64,000 nucleotides of DNA from Tyto alba (GCF_018691265.1 NW_024881283.1:5429731-5493730), one strand, 5' to 3'; counted from the first letter of the stretch, positions 1-12,439 are shown. Numbers and translations are program-made. Notes: generated by a model not told the origin, from the sequence alone.

Positions 1-2250
1 AGAGAAGGCAAGCGGCAAGACTGTCTGGAAGCCATTGTCTGCTTGGATTTCATCCTCTTGCCATGAGCATTCAATCGCACTGCTGGGAGGCCAGACCACT
101 TTTCCCACCTAGCAATGACACAGAGGAGCAGTAATCTTGACAAAATCTAAATAGAAGTATTTCTAGTAAACTAGAGGAGAAAACAATGACCAAGACAGCT
201 TTTGTGGAGTCCGTAAATTTATGTGCTGATAAATTACTTCAGAAAGTGCATTGCACCGACACAGAATCCTAATTCACAAGAGGGAGCTGATGATAATGAC
301 TTCACAGGTTGTAGCTACCGGGGCATCGCCAGTCTATTTGTCTCTTTTATGGCTATCCGTTCTCAGGAATGCATCCATCAGAAAAAAAATCCTTTCTAAA
401 TGTTGAATTTATTTGATGGCCAGCCAAGTGCCAGTGCCACATTGGCTGAAGCATGTGGCTCAGTAGCTAATATATAGATTAACAAAAGCTTCCTGCTCTG
501 TTTCTTCCTCTTTGCTGGAGACAACTGGTTGAGCTCTGGACAGCCTGCCATTCATTCACAACATACTTCTTGGCTCACAGGGTGATAAATTCCATTCTGC
601 TGTCTTTCATCCTGGCTTTTCCAGGAATTAGTAGAGAAACTTTCTGATGCTTGACTGTGGTCCTCTTCAAGATAATTTTAGGTGATTAAATGCTAGATGA
701 GCAGTTGCTTCTGATTATTCAGACCTTCTGCCACTGCTCCGGATGGTATTATTCAAAAGATACCCTTGGGGATTAGGAACAATGCTGGCATCACTGTTGC
801 ATTCACTGGTGGTTTCGCTTGATTAATAGTTATAGTTTTGGACTGGTCTACACAAAAAGGCCCTTCAACTTGAGCAAATTGGTATTTAAAACTCAAGATA
901 GTTTGTTCATCAGTGGGGTGTAATGTCCAAAAGCACTGAGGAGACAGTACTCATGAGCTGTTAATCAGACCGCTCTGCTAATTCTGTTATTTTGGTCTGC
1001 TGATTCAACCACCCCACCAGCATGTAGCAGTAGGGTCACCCTGTATGAAGCCAGCCCAGCTTAGTGTAGCAGAATGAGAGAAATATCCTCAGCCCAGTGC
1101 TGCAGTGGCCTCCCCTCCCCTTACTGGTAAGAGATGTAATAAACGGGATGTGCAGCTCTACCAGCTGAATGCATCCAAAATTCATGACTCAAAAATCCTA
1201 AAATTGGCTTTAACAAATCATGAGTTTAATTTTTCTTCTATTTGACTTTTCAGTGGTAGTTTGACATTTTTCTTCTTCACCTTCCCCTTCTAGTGTCTGG
1301 TCACCTGTATAAATTTTTTTCCTGATCTGGGTGGGCTGTGAGAAGCTTATCATTTATAAAGGAAAGCTGAGGCTTTCATGTACACAGAGAAATGAGGAAC
1401 TGAGGAATGATGATATGTATCATTATCAGGAGACTTGTAAGAAAATAATGGTAGCTGACAGAGGTAGATTCAAGAAGATGTTTACAAGATAAATAACAGC
1501 AACAACGTTATTAGATCCACTGACTTAGAAATAAGAACAGATATATTTTCCCACCCAGGAGATGACACACTTTATGTCAGCTTCCAGTTTTGTGTATACG
1601 TGGCTACTTGTCAGCTCTGGGTGTGAGGCTTCTCCCTCTGCCTTCCTCCTTTTTGAGCAGGGCTGCTTCATTTCATGCATTGGCAAGCCAAGTGAAACAT
1701 TGGTATTAGCTCCTGCTCCTGTTGCTGATTTTCCACGCCGGGCGAAGGGTGGAGCAGAGGCAGGTGAAGAATACAGCCAGGGCTGTTGAGCCACAAGCCC
1801 AATTCCTGCTGCTGAATTGGTGGCTAGCCAGGCACAGCCTAGGTAATGCAGAAGAGGGACTGTGGTGCTCCGCTGTTCTGCTCAGCACTTTGTGCTTACA
1901 CACAAAACTCTCTGTTAATAGGTCAAGTAAGTCCTAGATCTGTGCGCAAGTCGATGTTCTATTAAATCACGGTTGTATGACAAAATGAAATCTCAGTTCA
2001 GCATGAGCCAAAACTGAATTCTCTGTTTCAGAAAGATCAGAACCTCAGGCTATTTTTTATAGTTGTTGTTGCTGCTTCTAAAATTTTTGAAGCGAAAGTC
2101 AATGACCCGTCATCCTCCTTGTACAAATTCCTTTCCTTGTCGCTGTTCAATGCTAACATAGGACTGATTTCTCAAGGCCTCAAAACTTCTGAATCATCCT
2201 TATTTTGACTGCAACTCGCTCTTCTCCTCTCAAAAAACCGTCAGGTAAAT
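1..2250. other. No gene recognised (intergenic or intronic)
   Basis: Mixed-composition vertebrate DNA with frequent stops in all six frames. The longest frames, around 1525-1937 on both strands, overlap each other and have no domain, splice context or family resemblance. CpG is sparse, apart from a few around 1735-1760. I see no repeat with a recognisable consensus and no RNA gene. Confidence 0.6.
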
Positions 2251-2252
2251 AC

Positions 2253-2310
2253 AGTTATTAGTTATCTCCATTATGTAGATAGGCAAAGAAGATGAAGTTT
2301 GTCCACGTGT
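2253..2310 (+). repeat. Possible eroded MIR-like SINE piece
   Basis: The text TTATCTCCATTATGTAGATA followed by an A/G-rich stretch and GAAGTTTGTCCACG resembles the MIR/L2-type core (a TTATCTCCATTTTACAGAT-like block, then an A/G-rich block and a GTGACTTGCCCAAGG-like block). The match is short and diverged. The identification relies on remembered consensus similarity and could be chance. Confidence 0.3.
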
Positions 2311-2319
2311 TGTAGAAAT

Positions 2320-3085
2320 TGCTAATTTATTTGTTGCTACTACATTTTGGTGAATCCAGGTCTATACTTTCTAGAGCAATAGGTAATCTTAAATATGTAG
2401 CTTTAACATAGCAAATGTATGTATTTTATGTATGCACTGTATCTACTTTATGTGACATTGCTTTGGTCTGCTCCCTCAACCACTGGACTCTGGGATCGTT
2501 CTGTTCCATCCCACTCGCTACCTCAGCTCCCTGTCATTAACTTGACCATGGCGGGATTAAAATACTTGTGAGATTTCATGATCACACTGTTCAGCCTCAC
2601 AGGGTTAGCCTGAACAAGAAACTGCTCTTGGAAGGAGTAGAGCCTCAGGCTTTTTTGCTGTTTTGCTAAAAAGCCTTGAAACCAGACTGGCAGAGTCAGC
2701 AGGGCATGCTGACCTTGGCCTTCAAAGAGAATTTCTCTGCAGGGTCCTTCAAGGGTGTGCAGAGAGGGGCATAGCAGGACTTCCCAGTTTGTGATGGTGT
2801 TTTCATCACTCATTGTAGGCCTGAAAGATGTGTGAAACGAATCAAAGTATAACCATCATAAATAATTTCTGGTAACTCCTTTCAGGTACTCCCAAGTTCA
2901 TGGGATAGCCTCAGAATTCTCCAACTTGTTTAGATTTGCCCTGTGTGTTGAGTTTTGTGTTACATTAATCTAAGACCAACCTCTGGAGTTTGATAGTAAA
3001 TAGTATAAAGTGAAAAGCAAGTTGATCTCATGCTCAGGTAGACAGAATATCAATCTACTCTGTTTTCAGACATGTTACAAATACT
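2320..3085. other. No gene recognised
   Basis: A 96-codon minus-strand frame (2523-2813) is open but has no recognisable domain. It lacks convincing splice or start context and lies in sequence of ordinary composition. I treat it as chance. Nothing else stands out. Confidence 0.55.
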
Positions 3086-3089
3086 AATT

Positions 3090-3225
3090 AATCCTCACCT
3101 CAACACAAGGAGGTAAAATACTATCAGCCTCATTGCTCAGGTAGGAAAATAGTGGCAAGAAAGGTTAAATTCACATGGAACTGCCCAGATTAACTGACCT
3201 ACTCCAAGGATTTCCTCCTGGCTTC
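3090..3225 (+). repeat. Ancient MIR-like SINE fragment
   Basis: An ordered series of short matches to the MIR core is visible: a CCTCAC block, a GGAGGTAAAATACTATC block, a CATTGCTCAGGTAGGAAAATA block with three differences from the usual form, AAAGGTTAAATT, then a degraded equivalent of the CCAAGGTCAC segment. Several blocks fall in the right order and spacing, which makes chance less likely. The copy is old and carries small indels. Which MIR or L2-related family it belongs to cannot be settled by eye. Confidence 0.5.
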
Positions 3226-3229
3226 TGGA

Positions 3230-6200
3230 GCTAAAAGAGCTCTGTCATCTCTGACATGACTTACTGTGCTGGCAACCATGGAGGGACAGATATTTTGGAA
3301 GGTCTGAACAGGGGTAGAGATATCCCACTCCCTCAGTTTTCAGTGGGAGAGAAGAGAGATGTGAATGGGACAAAGAAATCAAACTGTCCAGATTTTTGGA
3401 AACTGTAACTGAAATCGCTCATTCTCTTGAGGAATCACAGGCAATTTCCTTAAACTTTCAGACTCAGTCTTTCAAAGCAACTATGTTGTACTCTGTATAT
3501 CCACCTGATGAAATTAGTTTCTTGCTGATACTCCTGCAGGGGACGGAGGCTCCTTAACTCACGGACATCACTGCTTAAGAGCTATATGAGCCTTTTTCAG
3601 AAATATTTAAGCAGGGAAAAGGGAGAAAGGAGGCCAAGGCATTTTGAGAAAACTGGAGCAGCATTGCCTGGCAGACTATGGCCACAGTGCCGTTCATCTA
3701 CCTGATTTTACAGCCTTGCTTAATGATGAGCGGTGATGTTTGATGAAGCCGTGAATCTGTCTGAGATGACAGACTGATAGGAACGTATCAGGTAGAAGAT
3801 AAATTTCCCTGACTGGCAGTCCTCAAAGTGGAAAGAGCTCTTCCTTTCCTCCACACGTTGTGTCCTTGCCAGCTGCAATTCAGGCTCAGGCTTTGGTCTT
3901 TTGGTGGTAAAAGTAGAAAGCCCTGATAAATACGTGAAGGGGAGGCCTCTTAGCAATCCTGGGGCTTCGTGGGAAGCAGCAGGACTGACGTGGTGAGAGG
4001 CTGACTTTTTGTGCATCAGCACGGAGGTCACATTCTGCTAAAGTCTTAGTGTTCAGTGATGGGGAAATGTATCATAGGAAAAGAGGCATATGGAAGTTTT
4101 GGATGAAGCATTATCAAAGCAGTTTGTTTCAGTAAGACCAGTGCTCTTTCATTTTAATAAAATAATATTACCGTAAGAGTATAAGAATTCAGAGCAATCA
4201 AATGACATTTCCCAGTCTTATCTCCAACAGTGTTTGTTGTCAGAGACTTAATCATGTTGTATTATGTTGTGTTAGCATGACTCTTCAAAGTAAAATGTAC
4301 CACCTCTAAAACTCAGAATATGAGAATACGATACAGAATTTCTGAATGCCATTATTATGGGGAAAGATAGTGTTAAAGGCAAAGCAAATTCAGCTTGTCC
4401 AATTTAGAAGAGAGGATGGAACCAGCAAATGGGAGTTACTGGTTATAAATGGGTTAAAATAACCGAAGTTACAGCTTTAATTTTTAGCTGTGGGGGTTGG
4501 ACCATCTCACTGAGAGTCATATGTGTATTATCTGCTTTGTTGGAGAAAGTGCTTGTGAAAGTCTCTCGATCGTATATATCGTATATGAAGCAGGACTTGA
4601 ACTAAGTATCTGTAATAGTCTCCTTTTTCTATGAAATTTCTGAACTAGAACACAGCCGACACATTCTGAGGTAGCTCGGTAAAAACCAGGATCAGATTAT
4701 TGTGCTTAAGAAGTCAAAGCAAGATCCTGGGGTATGAGCTGAGGGGAAAATATCTCCTGAGAGTGTCTGCATTATGCAGCCAGCCTGGCCTGAGTCAAAG
4801 CAGAACTGCAGCATTATTCTGCTGTAAAAATAAATGACTGAATATTTTCTACATGGCTCCAGATTGTAGTGAGACAAGACTGAAACACCCCAGGGGCCCA
4901 GCTTGCCAGACACCACGAAATGACCCCTCTCTGAAAAGCCGTATTACTCCTCCATGTTCTGAGCTGAACACTAACTTAAATTAGTTCAAGACCCTTTTGC
5001 AGTTTCATATTTAACTGCTGGTCTGAAATGTTTCTGTCTTGCAGCCTCTGTAGATATATAGCTGATATTCTAAGAAATGTTAGTATGTTGTACTGCTATA
5101 TACTGCCCCATTTCCACTGCTGATAAATAAACGAGAGTCTGTGCTATATCATATAAACTCATGTTTATGGAGATTCTGAGAGAGAGATTGGTATGCAAAG
5201 TCAAAGGGAAATATCTCTTTCTAATAACGATCCAAATGTCTCTCTAACACATAGTTTTACAATTGGCAAGTTATTAGCTACTTCGGACAGAATTGCTGTC
5301 AGTGTTACATGGACGTTTGTGCTGGGAGACAGTCGCACACCCATTTCAGCTTCTGAGGAGCAACACAGTCCACCGAGAGGGACTGTTATCTTACAGACAT
5401 GGATTTGTTCCTTGGGAGGAGGGGAGAATGTGTGGAATACAGATTAATTTGCAGCATGGATGAAATGGAGATAGTTGGTGGCAAAAGAAAACGAAGGACC
5501 AAAAGAGTGTCTTTCTTCACACACATTTCTATACCTCTATTTTGAAAGGTTTTCCTGAATATTTTTCTGTTAGTATTTTAATATTTAATTAAAAGCTTCA
5601 TTGTAATAATAACAACTGCAGGACGGGGGTGTTTCTGGCTGACTTGGTAATAACTCTATGCTAAGCTAATAAACTTCAGTGCTGAATATTCCAACACCGC
5701 CTTTTAGAATTTATTTTGTCTATGATATGGTTATTGCATACCATAAACAAGAAGCATCCTCAAGTTACCATTATAATAAAACTGTTACAATGCACTGCTT
5801 TTTATATAGGAATTACGGAATGTGTTTTTGCATGACTGAAAATTTATATATTTAGTTCACAGATTTATATGCAGGTGTTTTGCTGGCATTTTCAAGTGCA
5901 AAACTACCATACTAACGTATGTGAACACACTTTAGTGTACCATGATGGTCCTGTATTAGGCAGATAAATGAAGTATATGCTATATAGTTAGCTAGGTACT
6001 TTGGAATCCTTTAGGGAGAAAGCCTTGGTTCAGAGATGATGTAGATTATTATTATTATTTCCTGAATAAACAGCAGATTTCCTCCACCCAGTCTTGCTTC
6101 CTTCCGATGAGTAAGACTGGAGAGAAAGTAGAACATGTCCCATTAGTAACAGAGTTTGGATGTGTTGAAAGTTTTCCCTACACTTTGCAATCTGGGTAGC

Positions 6201-7020
6201 TAATGCTATAGCTGATGGCATTTATTTAAGCCAACTGGGAAAGAAAGAAGACAGAAGGGAAAAAATGATTCCAGCAAGGAGGAAGGAGTGTGGGACCTCT
6301 GAAGCAATGCTGATGTGCCAGGTGGCCTTCACTCGAGACTTGTGATGTGAACAAAATCATGGGGTGAGCTTTGGGGCCCCCGTTAGAGCTCGGGAGAGAG
6401 GTGCCAGGGGCAGCAGTGCCCTTGTGAGCAGCCCTGGGGTGCGCAACGGGAGAGCAAAGCCCTCTCCCCAGCACTGTCCCTGCTCCAGCCATCGCGTTTC
6501 AGAGCCTGGGGGGGCCCTTTGGCCAGCTTGCTGTGTGCAAACACCTGCATCCACCCTTCGCCTTAGTATTGGTCTGCACAATATCCATACACCTTACCAG
6601 CTGTTTAGGGAGCTGCTTTCTACCAACTCTCAGCCCGTGGGAGGAGGTCTGGGTACCAGGGCTGAAATCTGTAAGGTCTCAGGAAAGGAAAAAACAGCCT
6701 CTCACATTCACCTGCACCCCGTCATACGCTTTGTGATGATGTGCGTCAAACTCAAAATGTCTGAATTCAGGCAAGTGCATTCATAGGGATCCTCCAGTCT
6801 GGCAGGTGGTGAGCCAGAAAATTGCCTCACGCACGGAGGGTGGAAGAGCTGTGGCAGTGGGGAAGCCACCACGAGCTTTGTGCTCCTGAGCTCTGCTCCT
6901 CGTGGCTCTGAACGGCCAGGCTTTCAGGTCCTCCAAACCAGGTGCAAAATGGGGACAGGACCTGCCCAAAGGAGAGAGCCTTCCCCCTTGCACTGGTGTG
7001 GACGGCAAAACGCGAGGCTG
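3230..7020. other. No gene recognised; ordinary intergenic sequence
   Basis: Nothing with a family resemblance is present. The stretch 5480-5960 is AT-rich and contains many TAAT and AATAAA words. 6040-6060 is a short ATT run. From about 6360 to 6780 GC content rises and open frames appear on both strands (up to 140 codons), overlapping in antisense. That pattern reflects loss of AT-rich stops rather than coding. Confidence 0.55.
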
Positions 7021-7026
7021 TGGCAC

Positions 7027-7094
7027 CCCACGCCCTGGGTGGGTATCCCACGCCCTGGGTGGGTATCCCACGCCCTGGGTGGGTATCCCACGCG
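7027..7094. repeat. Minisatellite, 20-bp unit, three perfect copies
   Basis: The unit CCCACGCCCTGGGTGGGTAT is repeated exactly three times (7027-7046, 7047-7066, 7067-7086) and begins a fourth time. Each unit holds an imperfect inverted repeat, CCCA...TGGG. Because 20 is not a multiple of three, each strand reads through all frames as repeated HALGGYPT or PWVGIPR-like peptides. This fully explains the cluster of overlapping open frames between 6780 and 7412. Flanking DNA (6990-7140) is CpG-rich. Zero divergence between copies implies recent expansion or active homogenisation, so copy number may vary between individuals. Confidence 0.95.
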
Positions 7095-8875
7095 CCACCG
7101 GCACGCTCTGGGTGCGCGAAGATGCGACGCGGAGCGTGCGCGCTGCATCCAGCAGTGCCACTGGGGAGCAGAGGGGAGCTCCTGCCCGTTCAGGTCTTGG
7201 CGTGGAACACGGGAGCATCAGTGATTTCACTGTCATCCACTGATGAAACTGAGGAGCAACTCAGTCTCAGCATGTTTCATCTGCATGAGGTAATTATTTT
7301 GCAGAGAAGTGCTCCAGAGGGAGAGGAAATCTCTGCCTGCTGGAGAAGGAGAGAGTGTATAGGAACAGTGAGAGCCTTATTTGCATTAACCTTTCCACCC
7401 AAGATTGCTTGAGTGACATTTTATGAGTAACCACAACTTACTGTGAACTCAGAAGTGGTTAGAGAGTAAAATTGAACTGAGCAAACAGGAAATCAAAGAG
7501 GGTCAGAGAGAGTTGCAAATGGGAAAGTATTGTCTGTAAGGGCACCCCAGGGAAGTAATTAGACCAAAAATTCTGGGTGGGATACAGCTGATGGCATTAT
7601 TTCTTTTTGTGAACAGCCTCAATTATTTGATCCCAGCCCTTGTGCTGCCAGTGTACATACAGTTACCTGAAGTTGAGTGAGCCCACTGGTATTCAAATCG
7701 TCTTCCAAAGTAACACAGTGTTGTAAATTTGCTTTGAAGTTTGACACAATGCTTTTTTCCTAACATTTTTTTTTGGTATAAAATTACCTTTTCTCAAAAA
7801 AAAAAAAAAATCATGAAAACCAAAAGCAGGGGCACAGGGAGAAAAAAGTTCAAGGTTTTATTTTTCTTTTCATTTTCACTCCTCTGCAGCCCTTCCCTGT
7901 CACTTTCTGTCCAGTTTAAATGGGGAAAAAGGTGAAAAGGAAGACAACAATTACAAAGGAGACACATGAAATGGAAAATATTTTTGAAATTGCGCAAATG
8001 TTGCAAATTATTTTTTTCATGACAGTTTATGGTATTTCACAATCCCCTCTCCCTCATCCTCTTTTTTTTTTTTTTTTTTTTTTTCATTAACTCTACATGT
8101 GCAAGACCCCCAGCCCCCAGAAGGATGAGGTCAAGCAGTTAATGTAATGTCAGAGCAAAGAGCACCATCAGCCTATTTTCTAGGAGCAGGCAGGATCTGA
8201 ACGTATCCTAGCCGCGAGCAGGGCCCTCCCACGGTTGTAACCACCAAGACTGTGACCAACAGCAAAACTCCCAGGAAAGCAAATTTATTTGTTGTTCTCC
8301 TCCGTTTGCTGTGTCAATTAATCGTCTATGGATGGACTGTCTGGATGTGTATTGGGAAGTAGTCAGTGTGCCTAGAGATACCACTTTTAAACCAGAAATG
8401 CTCGGGTATTCATCCTTGCAGTGTTCATAAGAAAGACTCACCCAAGTGGCTACTGGCTGTCTAAAGAGGATTTATTTTTCTATAAAAAAAAAGCTCTGTC
8501 TCTCCTGCAAACACTGTATAAAATAGTGGCCTGCCACTTAGCGTCTTGCTTTACAATGCTTTTCTGGTATACTTTACACCAAACAATAAAGAGGCCAAAC
8601 ATGAGAAAAAACAATAGGTGTGAATGCCACTGCTGCAGAGTACAGAACGGGCAGCAGGGAGATGCCGAAGGACTCTGTAGCAGGTTAATAAAATACAATA
8701 TGCTACATGATGTGTTTTTAAGTGCACTGTACAGGAGAGTTGTGGTCCAAGGGGGGAAAGTTTGGAATGGGGAGTTCAGCAGCATCATTCTGTCAGCCTT
8801 GCAGAAGTGCTCCGCAGCTTCAGCAATTCATGTAGCAGTTTTGTACTTTGTTTTCTTGTGCATGTACTTGGCTTA
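7095..8875. other. No gene recognised; CpG-rich start, then ordinary sequence
   Basis: 7087-7150 is CpG-dense and adjoins the minisatellite. Beyond it the sequence is ordinary, with an A run at 7797-7810 and the long T run listed separately. A 151-codon plus-strand frame at 8421-8876 is Cys/Tyr/Leu-rich and has an overlapping antisense frame. It shows no domain, so I do not call it a gene. Confidence 0.5.
8062..8084. repeat. Poly-T tract, 23 bases
   Basis: Uninterrupted run of 23 T. It follows a pyrimidine-rich stretch. No retroposed gene body is recognisable next to it, so it need not be a retroposition tail. Confidence 0.95.
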
Positions 8876-8879
8876 GTGC

Positions 8880-9260
8880 TACTTAGTCTCCTTTGAGAGT
8901 GAGCAATTAAAACCACAGTATAATTTAGGGTTTGGAGGAAATATTTCAATCAATATTTCAAAACACAGGGCCAATTTTCATTTAGCCGAGACTTAAAATG
9001 TCATTTTGCATTTTTTTTTTTGTTCCATAAAGCAAGAAAGAAACTAGCTTGAGCAGGAACTTCATGAGAGCTAATTTGCTGTCATTATTTTCATAAGCCA
9101 TGTAATTTGATTTTTAAGAATTTTATTTAGTTAAAAAAATAAAATCTAATTAAAAAATAAATTCAAAATGGAAATAGTAATTTATTTTCATAATTTCAAA
9201 ATTATACCGAAAATACATAATTTGTGTCTAGCACTACCACTGAGAGGACTGAAGTGTTTT
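8880..9260. promoter_or_regulatory. AT-rich block, candidate conserved non-coding element
   Basis: The block is strongly AT-rich with repeated TAATT/AATTA and ATTTA words (for example GAGAGCTAATTTGCTG and the cluster at 9100-9200). These are core sites for homeodomain and POU proteins. It has few stop-free frames and no repeat consensus. Vertebrate enhancers near developmental genes often look like this, but AT-rich DNA does so by chance too. The call is an inference from composition. Confidence 0.25.
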
Positions 9261-9993
9261 ATTAAAAATTGTATATTCCCATAACAGAAAATGTAAAAAA
9301 GTCTTTCACTGAAACTACAGCTTTCAATGGGAGCTTCTGCTATTCAAGACACCAGTCTGCACTGCCATAAGCATTGTTTCATTTCAGCAGTAAAAATGTT
9401 TTCTGGCTGTGAGTGTGCTCATACACAGAGATATATTTCAGGAAAGACTCTTCCACCCCCCCCCTCCATCCATCCACAGGTTATAGTCCAAGCAAAACCC
9501 AGAGCTGACTCGGTAGGTTCATGGTTGCACACGGAGGTGGGGGCATGGTCCCTGGCTTTAGGGCGCAGCAGAGCCTGTATTTCACTCTTGATCCCTCCTC
9601 CATAAAGTATCACAGACAGGAATTTGCTGGCTCCGCTCCCTGCCGTGTCCTCGCAGGTCTGGATGGGAGCTCCCTGGCATAAAGGTTGTTTCTCTGTTAT
9701 GTGCATGGGCAGTGCCAAGCACAACTGCACATGAATACGCCGCTGGAGCTTCTGGCCGTGCTGTAGTAGCTGGGATGTTAATAATAGCCTTGGTATAACT
9801 CCACACGCGCTTTTGGCCAAGAGAAGCAGTACAGCCTAGGTGATAAGATATCCGTCAGTTGTCTAGAATATATTCCCAGTTCTAAAATTACCATTGAGTG
9901 ATTTTTATTCAAATTAGCTCATTTCTCCTCACACTTACTAGCTTTTTAAAGTGTATGCACAGCTCTTTAAAAGTGTTTGGGTGTCTGAATACA

Positions 9994-10110
9994 AATGATA
10001 CAAAGCTGGGAGGAGCGGTTGATCCACCAGAAGGTTGTGCTGCTGTTCAGAGGGACCACGACAGGCTGGAGAAATGGGCATACAGGTACCTCACAGAGTT
10101 CAACGGAGGG
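9994..10110 (+). mobile_element. CR1 non-LTR retrotransposon fragment (reverse-transcriptase C-terminal part)
   Basis: The + strand encodes NDTKLGGAVDPPEGCAAVQRD, then HDRLEKWAYRYLTEFNGG. This closely matches the stretch of CR1 ORF2 just after the catalytic reverse-transcriptase core (the D-D-TKLGG...C..IQ.DLDRLEKWA...FN pattern). Only about 39 codons are well preserved. The catalytic YADD region should lie just upstream and is missing or unrecognisable, so this is a dead, 5'-truncated and internally eroded copy. It is the strongest identification in the window and the best hint of a bird or reptile source. No target-site duplication was seen. Confidence 0.85.
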
Positions 10111-10265
10111 ATTTCGTTTGGCCATTCTTGATCCTCACACTTGACAATGAAGTGTGCGTAGGAGGTGGAATAAGGAAGCAGAAGAGGCCCTGGGAAAACA
10201 AAGCGAGGTGGAAGTTTTGGGTGTCCTGATGCCAGCAGTCGAACAGTGCCCACACTTTGCTCTGG
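10111..10265 (+). mobile_element. Probable degraded continuation of the CR1 fragment
   Basis: After the well-preserved part the frame breaks. At 10201-10265 the + strand again reads EVLGVLMPAVEQCPHFALVF, which resembles the CR1 segment (K)DLGVLVD...QCALVA that lies downstream in intact elements. The intervening 10111-10200 is poorly alignable. The order and distance fit one element that has suffered indels. A chance resemblance cannot be excluded. Confidence 0.45.
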
Positions 10266-10269
10266 TGTT

Positions 10270-11845
10270 TGGAGGGCAGCAGAAGGGCCGAGCATTGCAG
10301 ATGAATCATGGCAGACTAGTACTGCTGCAAATCACCAGAGCTGTTCTCTCACTGCTGATGGTATGATGAAAAGCTCCAGATTGATTTATCACATGGTGAT
10401 CCATCTCACCTCCCTTGCTCTTCAGCACATAAATCACTGTAGGCATTCAATGGGACATGCCGCTTCAGTGTTCAAAGTCATTCATGGCTGCTCAGGGCGC
10501 ATCCACCACCAAGATCAGCAAATGTGTTAACAGCCCGCTCAGAGCAACCAGCTGCCTCCTCCCTCCTACTGCACCTCGGGGCCACTTTTCCCACTCTCCC
10601 ATGCACAGGCTGAGAGTTTATTGTAGGTATGGAGGGCTCAACAGCAGTAGCTCAGCTCCAGGGAGAAGGACAATTATAGTTTATATTGTTCTGGTGACTG
10701 TAGGAGGGAAGTAATGGCACTGGAAAGCCTTGGGGCAGTAGGTATGTGCACGGTGGGTTTACCTAAGAACGTTGCAACTGCCACGTTCCCTTCTTGCCAT
10801 GTGTCCCATGAGCTAACGCATATGCGCTCCTGTGCTGTAAGATGCACAACTTTATCTGCCCGTATATGTAAAAATGTGTGCTTTTGAGGGGGGATTCCTC
10901 TGCCCTAAGTTATATGTTTATTTTTTAGGTGTGTAAGCGTGAGCTAATCACCATAAACTCATAGAGTCAGTGGGAAGAAACAGGCTTCTGCAACGGGAAG
11001 TTGTTCCCATAGTCAGACAGCCACCTCACTTGGGTCAAAGTAATTTCCTTTTGAAGATACCACTGACTCTAGAGGAAGCCTGGAGTAACTGGCAGATACA
11101 CAGACATGTCCCTGTTAGACATCTAAAATGAGAGGAGATTAATTCTGATTATTGTCTGACTGCTTTTCTTGGACTTGTAATTTTCTACCAGTGTTTTTCA
11201 AGGAGAATGAAAACCCACCCAAAGAGCGCTACCCCTGCTAAAAGGGTGGGTGAATAATGATATAATTACTGCCAGTGCATGGTCTGTACTCACTTGAAGG
11301 CAGCACTGAAAGGAGGTTGCCAGCTGCCTACTTTTTCTTCCCAATTAATAAAGGGTAAATGATACTTAGATAGATGCTGCTGTGCCTTGGGTTATTCCTT
11401 GGAAGCTGACATTGCTTGCCTCTGAGTTGATTCAGATATCCAGCCTTGTCTTTCAGCGGTGACTACCCCAGAAGATAATTCAACTGTTGCTCTGTAGACT
11501 CTGGAATTTTTAAAGGTACATGAAAGTGTTGTGCCTTCAACAAACACATCTATCACTGTGGTTACAGCACAGTCTGATGTGATTCATATCAGTTCTCATT
11601 AATTTGAAAAAAATTAAGCTTTGAAAACATTAGGGATAAATATTAATCAAATAATCATTAGAAAATGTGCTGCACAATAAATCTAAAGCATTTATATGAC
11701 TAATGTTATTTGACCAGTTTGAGTGATCAGCTGCAAATTTGCAGATCATAATAATTATTAACAACTGTAGGAACAAGCAGTGAGCATAATCAATCTGGAT
11801 GAGGGGACAGTAATAGTAATGAAGGGTTGTGTTTCTTGTGCATGC
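10270..11845. other. No gene recognised
   Basis: Ordinary composition. Short frames at 10246-10714 on the + strand lie just past the CR1 remnant and have no family resemblance. The stretch 11580-11760 is AT-rich with several TTAAT/ATTA words and could be regulatory, but nothing specific is visible. Confidence 0.5.
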
Positions 11846-11849
11846 TTTA

Positions 11850-12075
11850 TTTGAGGATCCCGTAGGCACACACAGTGAGTGCTTGCTTGGCACTAAGTGC
11901 TGGGACACAAGGCATGGACCTGTAAAGAAAGGTGCACGGAGGTGGGGAAAGATCAAACTGTTTACCTGAGGTCATGTAACAAATCAGTGAAAAAAAAGAC
12001 TGGAATCATTCTGTGCCAGGTCAAGTTTGCCCAGGTGCTCTGCATTCCTTGCTCTCTCTTCTGCCTCTCTTAATC
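11850..12075 (+). repeat. Ancient amniote interspersed repeat (MIR or CR1/L3-like tail)
   Basis: The order of blocks resembles a repeat common in reptile and bird genomes: a 'GGCAC...GTGCTGGGACA' segment, then ACTGTTTACCTGAGGTCATG, CAAATCAGTG, ACTGGAATC and a GTGCTCTGCATTCC segment. In better copies these read as a 'TGACTTGCCCAAGGTCA', 'CAGCAAATCAGTG', 'GGAATAGAACCCAGG' and 'GTGCTCTATCCAC' series. Orientation is inferred from that order. The copy is old, with at least one A-run insertion near 11990. Confidence 0.5.
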
Positions 12076-12439
12076 AGATTGGCTGGCTGGGGAACACCAC
12101 CAAACAATAGGGTGTATAACGTGCCCCAGGTAGTACACTTTACTGGCAGATGGTTTTCTGACAGAATGGGTCAAAATACTCAATGCAGCTGACAAGCAGG
12201 AATAGCTTTTCTTTATATTTGTGTCCACAAAAGCCCTCTGAAGCCATGAACATCATATGTGTAGAGGTCCTGAGCTGTCTTACATCAGCTTCACCCTCAC
12301 CTAAGTGAAAAGCGTAGCCACTGCCAAGGGCTCTCACCATGTTCAGTGGAAAAGGAGGGAGGGTTCTCAAGAGAGAGGGTGAGATGGGATTCATCTGAGC
12401 CACAGCAAGAGACAGACTTCAGACACCCCCAGGAGAGCA

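Noticed and set aside
6781..7412. Cluster of five or more overlapping frames on both strands (74-156 codons)
   Set aside because: They are produced by the 20-bp GC-rich tandem repeat, which lacks stops in every frame. There is no domain or conserved start.
8421..8876. 151-codon plus-strand frame, Cys/Tyr-rich
   Set aside because: It has an overlapping antisense frame, no domain, and an A run inside it. Considered chance.
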